A DNA stretch of 5,768 nt from Candidatus Saccharibacteria bacterium UBA5152 (GTDB lineage: Bacteria; Patescibacteriota; Saccharimonadia; Saccharimonadales; UBA4665), in contig DHXQ01000042.1 of the NCBI GenBank assembly GCA_002413755.1, forward strand, positions 2,361 through 8,128, in the 5' to 3' direction. Position numbers and translations under genes: made by a program. A model generated the notes under the pieces. It saw nothing but the letters and a program-made list of their open reading frames with translations. It was not told where the DNA came from and did no database searches. This document shows, piece after piece, positions 1-5,383 of this stretch; position 1 is the first letter of the stretch; each line of letters begins with the position of its first letter.

Positions 1-966
1 ATCGAAGGTAAAATCCAGCTTGGCATCAGCGCCTACGGCCTCCCGACCAACGTCCAGCAACTGCTGGCCACCGGCCTGAATCTCAAAAAGGTACTGCGCA
101 GGGCTGGTCGCTCAGTGCGCCTGGTCCCCAACAAAGAATTGGAGCTCAACAGCGCCTCGGTGCTGCACAACAACCTGGCCGGCGATCACGGCATAGAACT
201 ACTACTGGTACGTGATGGCGACCGGACAATCATCGCCCAGACAACGGATGTCCAGGATATCGATAGTTACACCATACGCGACCGCGGCCGGCCGAAACGC
301 GATGCTCGAGTTGGCATGTTGCCGCCTAAATTAGCCCAGATCATCATCAACCTCGCGGTCGCCCAGACCAACCCACTGTACGGTGACATCGTCCTCGACC
401 CCTTCTGCGGTACCGGCGTTATCTTGCAGGAAGCCACCCTGATGGGCTTCGACGTCTATGGGAGCGACCTCGACAAACGAATGGTCGAATATAGCGACGT
501 CAACCTGCAGTGGTTGCTCACCCAGCCGTTTTGCCCCGTTAAGCGGCCACCGGAATACGTGGGTGACCTGGATTGGCGCTACTACACTCTGGAAGTTGGC
601 GACGCCACCAGCCACGTCTGGAAAGTCCCGCCCTCGGCCATAGCCAGCGAAACATACCTCGGTAAACCATTCACTACTCCACCACCGCCCGACGTGCTGG
701 CGGAGACAATCAACGGCTGTAACTTGATCATCAAGAAGTTTTTGCAAAATATCGGTGCCCAGATACCGATTGGCACGCGTATGTGCCTAGCCGTGCCCGC
801 CTGGCAGAAACGCCAGGGCCAATTCAAGCACCTACCCCTTATTGACTCTTTGCTCGAACTGGGGTACAATCGTATAAGTTTTGAGCATGCCCAGCCAGAG
901 GATTTGATCTACTACCGTGAAGACCAGATCGTCGCCCGCCAGCTGCTCATCGTAGAAAAGATTTAA
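1..966 (+). CDS. TRM11/TrmG10-like SAM-dependent RNA methyltransferase, 5'-truncated by window edge
   Basis: The frame is open from base 1 to the TAA at 964-966, giving 321 visible residues, so the start and any N-terminal THUMP-type RNA-binding domain lie upstream. The family link rests on the block RPKRDARVGMLPPKLAQ (about residues 97-113), which is characteristic of TRM11-type enzymes, followed by the SAM-binding motif I DPFCGTG (residues 133-139) and the acidic motif II region (YGSDLD). Known family members methylate guanosine N2 at position 10 of tRNA using S-adenosylmethionine in the cytoplasm. The expected motif IV (D-P-P-Y-G) is not present; the equivalent place reads ASETYLGKPF (residues 215-224), so substrate or activity may differ. 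The C-terminal part (about 225-321) completes the Rossmann-like fold. The gene ends 12 bases before rpmA and is probably cotranscribed with it. Fold assignment is confident; the exact modified base is inference. Confidence 0.85.
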   Translation: MEGKIQLGISAYGLPTNVQQLLATGLNLKKVLRRAGRSVRLVPNKELELNSASVLHNNLAGDHGIELLLVRDGDRTIIAQTTDVQDIDSYTIRDRGRPKRDARVGMLPPKLAQIIINLAVAQTNPLYGDIVLDPFCGTGVILQEATLMGFDVYGSDLDKRMVEYSDVNLQWLLTQPFCPVKRPPEYVGDLDWRYYTLEVGDATSHVWKVPPSAIASETYLGKPFTTPPPPDVLAETINGCNLIIKKFLQNIGAQIPIGTRMCLAVPAWQKRQGQFKHLPLIDSLLELGYNRISFEHAQPEDLIYYREDQIVARQLLIVEKI

Positions 967-978
967 GAGGTTTATTCC

Positions 979-1251
979 ATGTCACACGTGAAAGCCGGCG
1001 GTACCGCCAAAAATACCAGAGACTCACCCGGCCAGCGGCTCGGTGTTAAGCTGTCTGGCGGCCAAAAAGTTACTGTTGGCCAAATCATTGTCCGCCAAAT
1101 TGGGCAGACCAAGCGTGCTGGCGACGGCACTTCGCTGAGCCGTAACTTCACCATTCACGCTGCGCGTGATGGCGTGGTTAACTTCCAGACCCGCACATTC
1201 CGCAACTTCGCCGGCAAATCCGTTCGCCGCACCGAAGTCACCGTCCAATAA
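979..1251 (+). CDS. rpmA: 50S ribosomal protein L27 (bL27)
   Basis: The 90-residue product starts MSHVKAGGTAKNTRDSPGQ and continues with RLGVK, GGQ, IIVRQ and DGVVNF, matching the L27 layout (usual: AHKKGGGSTRNGRDS, RLGVK, GGQ, IIVRQRG, DGxVxF). L27 is a large-subunit protein whose flexible N-terminal tail reaches toward the peptidyl-transferase centre. The sequence is divergent: position 4 is Val where Lys is usual, the RQRGTKFHPG stretch reads RQIGQTKRAG, and an R/T-rich C-terminal tail of about 20 residues follows the usual end. There is no cleavable Firmicutes-type N-terminal extension. The ATG at 979 is preceded by AAGAGG about 8 bases upstream, an adequate ribosome binding site. It follows the methyltransferase gene by 12 bases. 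The usual upstream partner rplU (L21) is not next to it. Confidence 0.93.
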   Translation: MSHVKAGGTAKNTRDSPGQRLGVKLSGGQKVTVGQIIVRQIGQTKRAGDGTSLSRNFTIHAARDGVVNFQTRTFRNFAGKSVRRTEVTVQ

Positions 1252-1266
1252 TCCTTAAGGGATTAT
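1248..1266. terminator. short palindrome between convergent genes, possible weak bidirectional terminator
   Basis: ATAATCC (1248-1254) and GGATTAT (1260-1266) form a perfect 7-bp inverted repeat around the loop TTAAG. It overlaps the rpmA stop codon and lies 11 bases from the stop of the convergent response-regulator gene. The stem is AT-rich and no T-run follows on either strand, so its strength as an intrinsic terminator is doubtful; position is the main support. Confidence 0.4.
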
Positions 1267-1276
1267 ACTTAAAGAC

Positions 1277-1699
1277 TTAGCGCTCTTCGAGGAGCTTTTT
1301 GATGCGGTCGACGACGTCAGCGATGACGACTTGGGATTTGATAAGGTAGTCATCGACGCCAAGGCTTTCGGCGCGAGCCCGGTCGCTTTCCTGGCTGAGG
1401 GCGGTCAGCATAACAATCTTTAGGTTGCGGGTCTCGGGCGTGTTGCGCAGGATGTCGAGGACGTCAAAGCCGCTGACTTTGGGCATCATGACGTCGAGCA
1501 GGACAAGGTCGGGCGTGTAGCTGAGAGCTGACGCCAGGGCGTCTTCCCCGTTGATGACGCGGCGGACATCAAAACCTTCCGCCTGCAGGCGGGTCATATA
1601 TACGTTGGCTAGGGCATCGTCGTCTTCGACGAGAAGAATACGTTTAGGGTGCAGCGGTGCAGTGTAATTCTGGTCTATCTCGTTTGTTTGTGTACTCAT
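1277..1699 (-). CDS. single-domain response regulator (CheY-like receiver protein)
   Basis: The 140-residue protein consists of a polar N-terminal tail (about 1-18) and one complete receiver domain. Visible receiver residues are the acidic pocket E25/D26 in ILLVEDDD, phospho-acceptor D69 in LVLLDVMMP, the switch residue T99 in MLTAL, and conserved K121. There is no output domain, so it would act through protein contacts or as a phosphate sink after phosphorylation by a histidine kinase that is not in this window. The usual Lys-Pro after the last strand is replaced by Lys-Ser-Gln (IKSQVVIADVV). The start is fixed by an in-frame TGA six codons upstream with no other start codon between. No convincing Shine-Dalgarno sequence precedes the ATG; a 5-bp inverted repeat (1698-1702 / 1709-1713) takes in the first two bases of the start codon. 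The gene begins 27 bases after pyrG on the same strand, so it may be translated from the pyrG transcript. Confidence 0.92.
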   Translation of the reverse strand: MSTQTNEIDQNYTAPLHPKRILLVEDDDALANVYMTRLQAEGFDVRRVINGEDALASALSYTPDLVLLDVMMPKVSGFDVLDILRNTPETRNLKIVMLTALSQESDRARAESLGVDDYLIKSQVVIADVVDRIKKLLEER

Positions 1700-1726
1700 A
1701 CTGCTTAAAGTATCTCACATCGGGGG

Positions 1727-3346
1727 TTAATGCAACAAACTCTGCACAAAACCGTCGAACATCGGGTGCGGACGGGTGGGCCGGGATTTGAATTCCGGGT
1801 GGAATTGGCTGGCCATAAAGAATGGATGTGCCAACTTAGGGTCAGCTTCGATGATCTCAACCAAGCCGTTATCGGGGTTGATACCGCTGGCTCGGATGCC
1901 CCACTGCTCATATTTTGACTGGTAGGCGGCGACGCACTCGTAGCGGTGGCGGTGGCGTTCGACAATATCCGTGGTCTTGTAGACTTTGGCGGCCAGGCTG
2001 CCCTTAGTTAGGTGACAATTGTAGTCACCGAGGCGCATCGTACCACCGGTGTTCTCCTTGCCCTTCTGGCCGGCCATGGTGTCGATAACGGCATGCGTGG
2101 TGGCTGGATCAACCTCTGTGGTGTGGGCGTCCTTCAGGCCAGCGTTGCGGGCGGCCGCGATCACCGCCATGTGTAGGCCGTAGCACAGCCCGAGATACGG
2201 TAACTTGTGGGCCAGCGCATAGCGGGCCGCCCGGATCTTGCCGTCGACGCCGCGCGAACCAAAGCCGCCGGGTACGACGATGCCGTCGTAGCCCTGCATC
2301 TTGGCAACCACATCGGCCTCCTTGGCCTTGCCGAGGGCTTCGGCATCAATCCAATCGATCTCGACGTCAGCGTGGTTAGCCCAACCGGCCGAGCGCAAGG
2401 CTTCGAAAACTGACATGTACGTATCCTGGTTGTCGAGGTACTTGGCGACCACGCCAACCCGCACCTTGTGCTTTTGCTCGCCGACCGCTCGCGCGACAAC
2501 TTCGCGCCACGCTTCCAGATGCGGCTTCTTAGGGCGCTTGGTAAGGCCAAGCCGCCTGCAGATGACATCGGTCACACCAGTGTCCTCGAGCGTCAGCGGT
2601 ACTTCATAAATACTCTTGGCGTTCGGCAAGAGCGCAATTGCCTCAGGTGGGACCCCACAGAACAGGCTGAGCTTATTCTTGATACTAATTGGTGCTGGCG
2701 CTTCGCTGCGGGCGACCAGAATGCTCGGGCTGATACCCAGGCCGCGGATTTCCCGGAAAGAGTTCTGGGCAGGTTTGGACTTGATCTCCTTTGAAGCACC
2801 GAGGTAGGGCATGTAGACGACATGAACATACAGGCAGTGCTCCAGGCCGGCCTTCATACCGAGCTCGCGGATAGCCTCGATGAAGCTCAGCGATTCGTAG
2901 TCGCCGACCGTACCGCCGATCTCAACAATGTGCACATCGTAACCCTTGCCGGCCTTGATAATCTCGTTCTGGATGGCTGTGGTGACGTGTGGGATGATCT
3001 GGACGCTCTGGCCCTGGTATTTACCAGCGCGCTCATCTTCGATGACCTTCAGTAACACCCGGCCGCTCATCAGACTGCTGGACTGCGTCAGCTCAGCGTC
3101 GAGGAAGCGCTCATAATGACCGAGGTCGAGGTCGGTCTCAGCACCGTCTTTGGTGACAAAACATTCACCGTGTTCGCGCGGATTCAAAGTGCCGGCATCG
3201 ACGTTGAGATACGGGTCACATTTTTGGATGTTGACGTTCAGCCCGCGGGCTTTGAGGAGGTTTCCAATTGAGGCGGCTGTGATACCCTTCCCTAATCCAG
3301 AAAGCACACCACCAGTAACAAAAATATACTTCGTGGGTTTGGCCAC
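1727..3346 (-). CDS. pyrG: CTP synthase (glutamine-hydrolysing)
   Basis: CTP synthase converts UTP, ATP and glutamine to CTP, the last step of pyrimidine nucleotide synthesis. The reading frame gives 541 residues from GTG 3352 or 539 from GTG 3346, against 545 in E. coli. Numbering here is from 3352. The N-terminal amidoligase domain (1 to about 270) has the P-loop SGLGKG (K22), the Mg-binding residues D76 (in DLDLGHYERF) and E144 (VEIGGTVGD), and KSKPAQ for UTP contacts. The glutaminase domain (about 297-541) has PGGFGSRG, nucleophile C390 in LGLCYGLH, and the H518/E520 pair in QFHPEF. Thus all catalytic residues are present. LCYGLH replaces the usual ICLGMQ. GTG 3346 is chosen because GAGGAG (3356-3361) lies 9 bases before it but only 3 before 3352. 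No attenuator or G-rich reiterative start like that of Bacillus pyrG is evident. It lies between the protease and receiver genes on the same strand. Confidence 0.97.
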   Translation of the reverse strand: MAKPTKYIFVTGGVLSGLGKGITAASIGNLLKARGLNVNIQKCDPYLNVDAGTLNPREHGECFVTKDGAETDLDLGHYERFLDAELTQSSSLMSGRVLLKVIEDERAGKYQGQSVQIIPHVTTAIQNEIIKAGKGYDVHIVEIGGTVGDYESLSFIEAIRELGMKAGLEHCLYVHVVYMPYLGASKEIKSKPAQNSFREIRGLGISPSILVARSEAPAPISIKNKLSLFCGVPPEAIALLPNAKSIYEVPLTLEDTGVTDVICRRLGLTKRPKKPHLEAWREVVARAVGEQKHKVRVGVVAKYLDNQDTYMSVFEALRSAGWANHADVEIDWIDAEALGKAKEADVVAKMQGYDGIVVPGGFGSRGVDGKIRAARYALAHKLPYLGLCYGLHMAVIAAARNAGLKDAHTTEVDPATTHAVIDTMAGQKGKENTGGTMRLGDYNCHLTKGSLAAKVYKTTDIVERHRHRYECVAAYQSKYEQWGIRASGINPDNGLVEIIEADPKLAHPFFMASQFHPEFKSRPTRPHPMFDGFVQSLLH

Positions 3347-3371
3347 TTGCACACGCTCCTCAATATTTACC

Positions 3372-3403
3372 CTTATACTACCGTTTTAGTCTACACTAGG
3401 CAA
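3372..3403 (-). promoter_or_regulatory. possible pyrG promoter in the ctpA-pyrG gap
   Basis: On the - strand TTGCCT (3403-3398) is followed after 17 bases by TAGTAT (3380-3375), each 4 of 6 matches to the sigma-70 hexamers. An alternative -10, TATAAG (3377-3372), matches 5 of 6 but would have a 20-base spacer. Either would give a short leader of roughly 15-22 nt to the pyrG start. The match is modest, and readthrough from ctpA is equally possible since the gap is only about 70 bases. Confidence 0.35.
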
Positions 3404-3416
3404 GCGATTGAGTTAC

Positions 3417-4694
3417 TTATTGCTTGGTCATCAAATATTGGATGGCTGCATTCTTCTGCGTATCGGTACCGGCTTTGGCGTCAGCGTCCGATAATTTGAC
3501 CTCCTGGTCGGGGCTGATGCCGAGGTGATTGATGTTCTGGCCATTGGGGCGGAACCAGCTGGCAACGGTCACTTTGAGCATATCGGCGCTACAACCCCCA
3601 TCGTTCTTGCGGTAGCCATCGACGCAGAGCGTCTGCTGGACTACGCCCTTGCCGTAACTCTTGACCCCGATGATGCGGGCCTCGCCGTTGTCGTGAAGGG
3701 CGCCAGCGGTGATTTCTGAAGCTGAGGCGCTGCCTTCGTCGAGCAATATGACAGTCGGGATGCCGTCGAGAATGCCGGGACCGTCAGACGTGTAGGTTTG
3801 GACGACAACTTTGCCGCCGCGCTTTTCCTGCAGGATCGTCTTACCTTGCGGTAGCCATTCACTGGATACGCTCGTTGCGGCGTCGAGTAGGCCACCCGGA
3901 TCACCACGCAGATCAAGGATAATACCCTTCACCTGCTTGTCCTTGAACTCCTGAGCCGTCTTGGCCATCAGGCTACTGGTATCTTCGGCAAAGGTACTGA
4001 TGCTGACATAGCCGATGTTGTTGTCGAGAATCTGCGATTTGACGCTGTCGATCTTGATGGTGTCGCGGGTGATAGTAAATGGCAACGTCTGCGATTTGTC
4101 ACGCACTACCTGCAGGGTAACTTTGGTACCCTTTTCGCCGCGGATCTGACTGACCGCATCATCGATCGATACGCCGGTCGTACTCTTACCATTGATGGTT
4201 GTGATGATATCCTGGGCCTTGATGCCGGCCTTGTCAGCCGGGAAGCCAGCAATTGGCGACACAATGATCAAATTATCATCAGCGTCCTTACCGAGTTCGG
4301 CGCCAATGCCGCTGAAAGAATTGTTGATCTGGCCGAAGAAGTCCGAGGCCTTCTTAGCGGTGAAATATTCGGTGTATGGGTCACCAGTAGATTCAGCTAG
4401 CCCCTGTTTGAGCCCGTCCATCACCTGCTGCTGGGTCAGTTTACCGTCATAATTGGTGCGTATTGTATCGTAGAGCTGTTCAATACTCTTATAATCTAGG
4501 TTGTCTGGCAAACCGGACACCGGCTGGAAGTTCGAACGTGAGCCTAGCAACTGGAGGTGGGCGTCGGCTGCAATGTTACCCAGCAAAAACGCCGCCGCAA
4601 CTAATATAACAATACCCAGTGGCTGCATAAAAAATGAGTGCACTCTCGATAGCATTCTTTTCACACGCCCCTCCGGCACCTGTTTCTTTTCCAT
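3417..4694 (-). CDS. ctpA: S41 family C-terminal processing (tail-specific) protease with PDZ domain
   Basis: This is a membrane-anchored serine protease expected to act on the outer face of the cytoplasmic membrane, where CtpA/CtpB/Prc relatives cleave proteins from their C-termini, often in envelope maintenance or regulated proteolysis. The 425 residues (from ATG 4694) show a basic N-terminus, one signal-anchor segment (about 25-43, PLGIVILVAAAFLLG), an N-terminal helical region (about 65-115), a PDZ domain (about 125-200, with FSGIGAEL and AGIKAQDIITTINGK) and the protease core. The catalytic triad is visible with correct spacing: S324 in GSASASEI, K349 in SYGKG (+25) and Q353 (+29). An extra loop, CVDGYRKNDGGC (C357-C368), follows the catalytic Gln and could form a disulfide. 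A second start, GTG at 4664 (residue 11), has a good upstream GGAGGGG at 4668-4674 and may be the true one. pyrG follows on the same strand. Confidence 0.95.
   Translation of the reverse strand: MEKKQVPEGRVKRMLSRVHSFFMQPLGIVILVAAAFLLGNIAADAHLQLLGSRSNFQPVSGLPDNLDYKSIEQLYDTIRTNYDGKLTQQQVMDGLKQGLAESTGDPYTEYFTAKKASDFFGQINNSFSGIGAELGKDADDNLIIVSPIAGFPADKAGIKAQDIITTINGKSTTGVSIDDAVSQIRGEKGTKVTLQVVRDKSQTLPFTITRDTIKIDSVKSQILDNNIGYVSISTFAEDTSSLMAKTAQEFKDKQVKGIILDLRGDPGGLLDAATSVSSEWLPQGKTILQEKRGGKVVVQTYTSDGPGILDGIPTVILLDEGSASASEITAGALHDNGEARIIGVKSYGKGVVQQTLCVDGYRKNDGGCSADMLKVTVASWFRPNGQNINHLGISPDQEVKLSDADAKAGTDTQKNAAIQYLMTKQ
4668..4674 (-). promoter_or_regulatory. Shine-Dalgarno sequence favouring GTG 4664 as the protease start
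   Basis: The - strand reads CCGGAGGGGCGTGTG, placing GGAGG five bases before an in-frame GTG at 4664 (codon 11 of the longest frame). The upstream ATG at 4694 has no such sequence. With the extended -10 at 4703-4711 a transcript would start near 4696, giving a conventional leader of about 30 nt to the GTG but almost none to the ATG. Confidence 0.55.
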
Positions 4695-4702
4695 TACGAT
4701 GT

Positions 4703-4711
4703 AGTATAACA
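4703..4711 (-). promoter_or_regulatory. extended -10 promoter for the S41 protease gene
   Basis: On the - strand TGTTATACT reads as a TGn extension plus TATACT (5 of 6 matches to TATAAT). No good -35 hexamer lies 16-18 bases upstream, which is tolerated by extended -10 promoters. Initiation would fall about 7 bases downstream, near 4696, just before the ATG at 4694. Confidence 0.55.
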
Positions 4712-4754
4712 GACTGATGCTTATGTTTGGCTGTACTCGTCCTGTTACCGCTTA

Positions 4755-4770
4755 TGTGATCAACGTCACC
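4755..4770. promoter_or_regulatory. CRP/FNR-family-like operator palindrome
   Basis: TGTGA-TCAACG-TCACC fits the TGTGA-N6-TCACA pattern recognised by E. coli CRP at 9 of 10 half-site bases. The centre lies about 56 bases upstream of the predicted start of the rightward transcript and about 66 upstream of the leftward one, a suitable place for an activator shared by the divergent promoters. No CRP-family gene is in the window, so the binding protein is unknown. Confidence 0.35.
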
Positions 4771-4783
4771 TCTGTTAAATTAG

Positions 4784-4812
4784 TTGACAAATTTGCACTT
4801 TATTGTTATTAT
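4784..4812 (+). promoter_or_regulatory. strong sigma-70-type promoter driving the membrane-protein transcript
   Basis: TTGACA (4784-4789, perfect) is followed after exactly 17 bases by TATTAT (4807-4812, 5 of 6), and the bases TGT just before the -10 supply a TGn extension. The surrounding sequence is AT-rich compared with the rest of the window. Initiation is predicted near 4819, about 170 bases upstream of the start codon at 4991. It is the best promoter match in the window. Confidence 0.78.
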
Positions 4813-4818
4813 GTTTTT

Positions 4819-4990
4819 GATATTTTGTCGAGGCTACGTCTCCAATTTATCTGTCCTTTGACAAACAGACAGCCACGCGGTGAGAAGCCAGCCTGCTTAC
4901 TTGTAGCAGCTTGACCCCTCATCGTGTGACATAGGTAAAACTCCCCGCCAATCCTGGCAACCGCATAATCCACCGAATGGAGACCGTAAG
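4819..4990 (+). promoter_or_regulatory. long structured 5' leader with an anti-Shine-Dalgarno segment (candidate riboswitch or other cis-regulatory RNA)
   Basis: This is the untranslated stretch between the predicted transcription start and ATG 4991. ACGTCTCCA (4836-4844) pairs with TGGAGACCGT (4978-4987), which contains the ribosome binding site, in 9 bp with one bulged base; the core GTCTCCA/TGGAGAC is 7 bp without interruption. Within that closing stem several smaller helices can be drawn: CTGTC/GACAG (4851-4855 / 4868-4872), GCGGTGAG/CTCCCCGC with one mismatch (4877-4884 / 4941-4948), CTGCT/AGCAG with a 7-nt loop (4893-4897 / 4905-4909), and GCCA/TGGC (4947-4950 / 4955-4958), which overlaps the second helix and so would compete with it. 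No known riboswitch consensus, tRNA, 6S, SRP or tmRNA signature was recognised. No credible reading frame occupies it. Regulation of translation by exposing or hiding the binding site is inference. Confidence 0.5.
4978..4984 (+). promoter_or_regulatory. ribosome binding site of the four-helix membrane protein
   Basis: TGGAGAC contains GGAG (4979-4982) ending 8 bases before ATG 4991 and so fixes that start. The same bases are complementary to 4838-4844 in the leader. Confidence 0.7.
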
Positions 4991-5383
4991 ATGACGACAT
5001 TCTGGGTCGTAGTAGCGACGCTCTATCTGTACTTCGCGATCGCTATCCCGCTCCTCGGTACGTACCTGCTCCACAGGAAGGAAATTCGCCGCCTGATGAA
5101 GTGGACACCCAAGGTGAACGCCAACCTCGGAATGGGCTGGGCAGTGTTCATCGTGGTGATTGACCTCATCGGGCTGTACGCCGTCCACTTCCTGGTGCTG
5201 CACGTCGCCGACCCCCACGTCCGGCTTCTCGAGTTCATCCTCTACGGGACCCTCGTACTCCAGAGCATCGTCAGTATGTGGACCTCGGGCATCCTTGCCA
5301 AAAAGAATCCCATGCAGTACATCGGACCCATCGTGATGGCCGTGGTCGGATTCTGGGCACTCACCGTATTTGTGCTGTTCTAG
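4991..5383 (+). CDS. small four-helix integral membrane protein of unknown function
   Basis: I do not recognise a family for this 130-residue protein. Four hydrophobic segments span roughly residues 4-27, 47-70, 78-97 and 109-130. The loop HRKEIRRLMKWTPK (28-41) and the loop with AKKN (103-106) are basic and so probably cytoplasmic, which places both termini outside; the chain ends at the edge of the last helix. Possibly notable polar or aromatic residues in or near the helices are D58, H66, H71, D74 and H76. It lacks a signal peptidase site, cysteines and any extramembrane domain. Evidence that it is real: a good ribosome binding site, a strong promoter upstream and membrane-protein composition through the full frame. 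The - strand frame opposite it is rich in Asp, Glu and His, as expected for the antisense of a hydrophobic gene. It stands alone on its strand between two envelope-related genes, diverging from the protease and converging with the CHAP gene. Confidence 0.85.
   Translation: MTTFWVVVATLYLYFAIAIPLLGTYLLHRKEIRRLMKWTPKVNANLGMGWAVFIVVIDLIGLYAVHFLVLHVADPHVRLLEFILYGTLVLQSIVSMWTSGILAKKNPMQYIGPIVMAVVGFWALTVFVLF

Noticed and set aside
1694..1736. TTGCAT-17-TACTTT as a promoter for the receiver gene
   Set aside because: Only 3 of 6 matches in each hexamer, lying across the pyrG stop; not distinguishable from chance.
3401..3426. Inverted repeat CAAGCGAT / ATTGCTTG overlapping the protease stop codon as a terminator
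   Set aside because: On the transcribed - strand one pair becomes an A-C mismatch and no T-run follows; too weak to call.
4871..4912. Resemblance of GCGGTGAGAAGCCAGC to the cobalamin-riboswitch core
   Set aside because: Only a short stretch resembles the conserved core; the B12-box (GCCACTG-like) and the rest of the conserved architecture are absent.
4717..4914. 65-residue + strand frame in the divergent control region
   Set aside because: It overlaps both the CRP-like site and the strong promoter, begins upstream of the predicted transcription start, and has no ribosome binding site or recognisable sequence.
4977..4994. Five-codon mini-frame (ATG GAG ACC GTA AGA TGA) overlapping the membrane protein start as ATGA
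   Set aside because: Its ATG lies within the ribosome binding site itself and it has no ribosome binding site of its own; probably coincidental.
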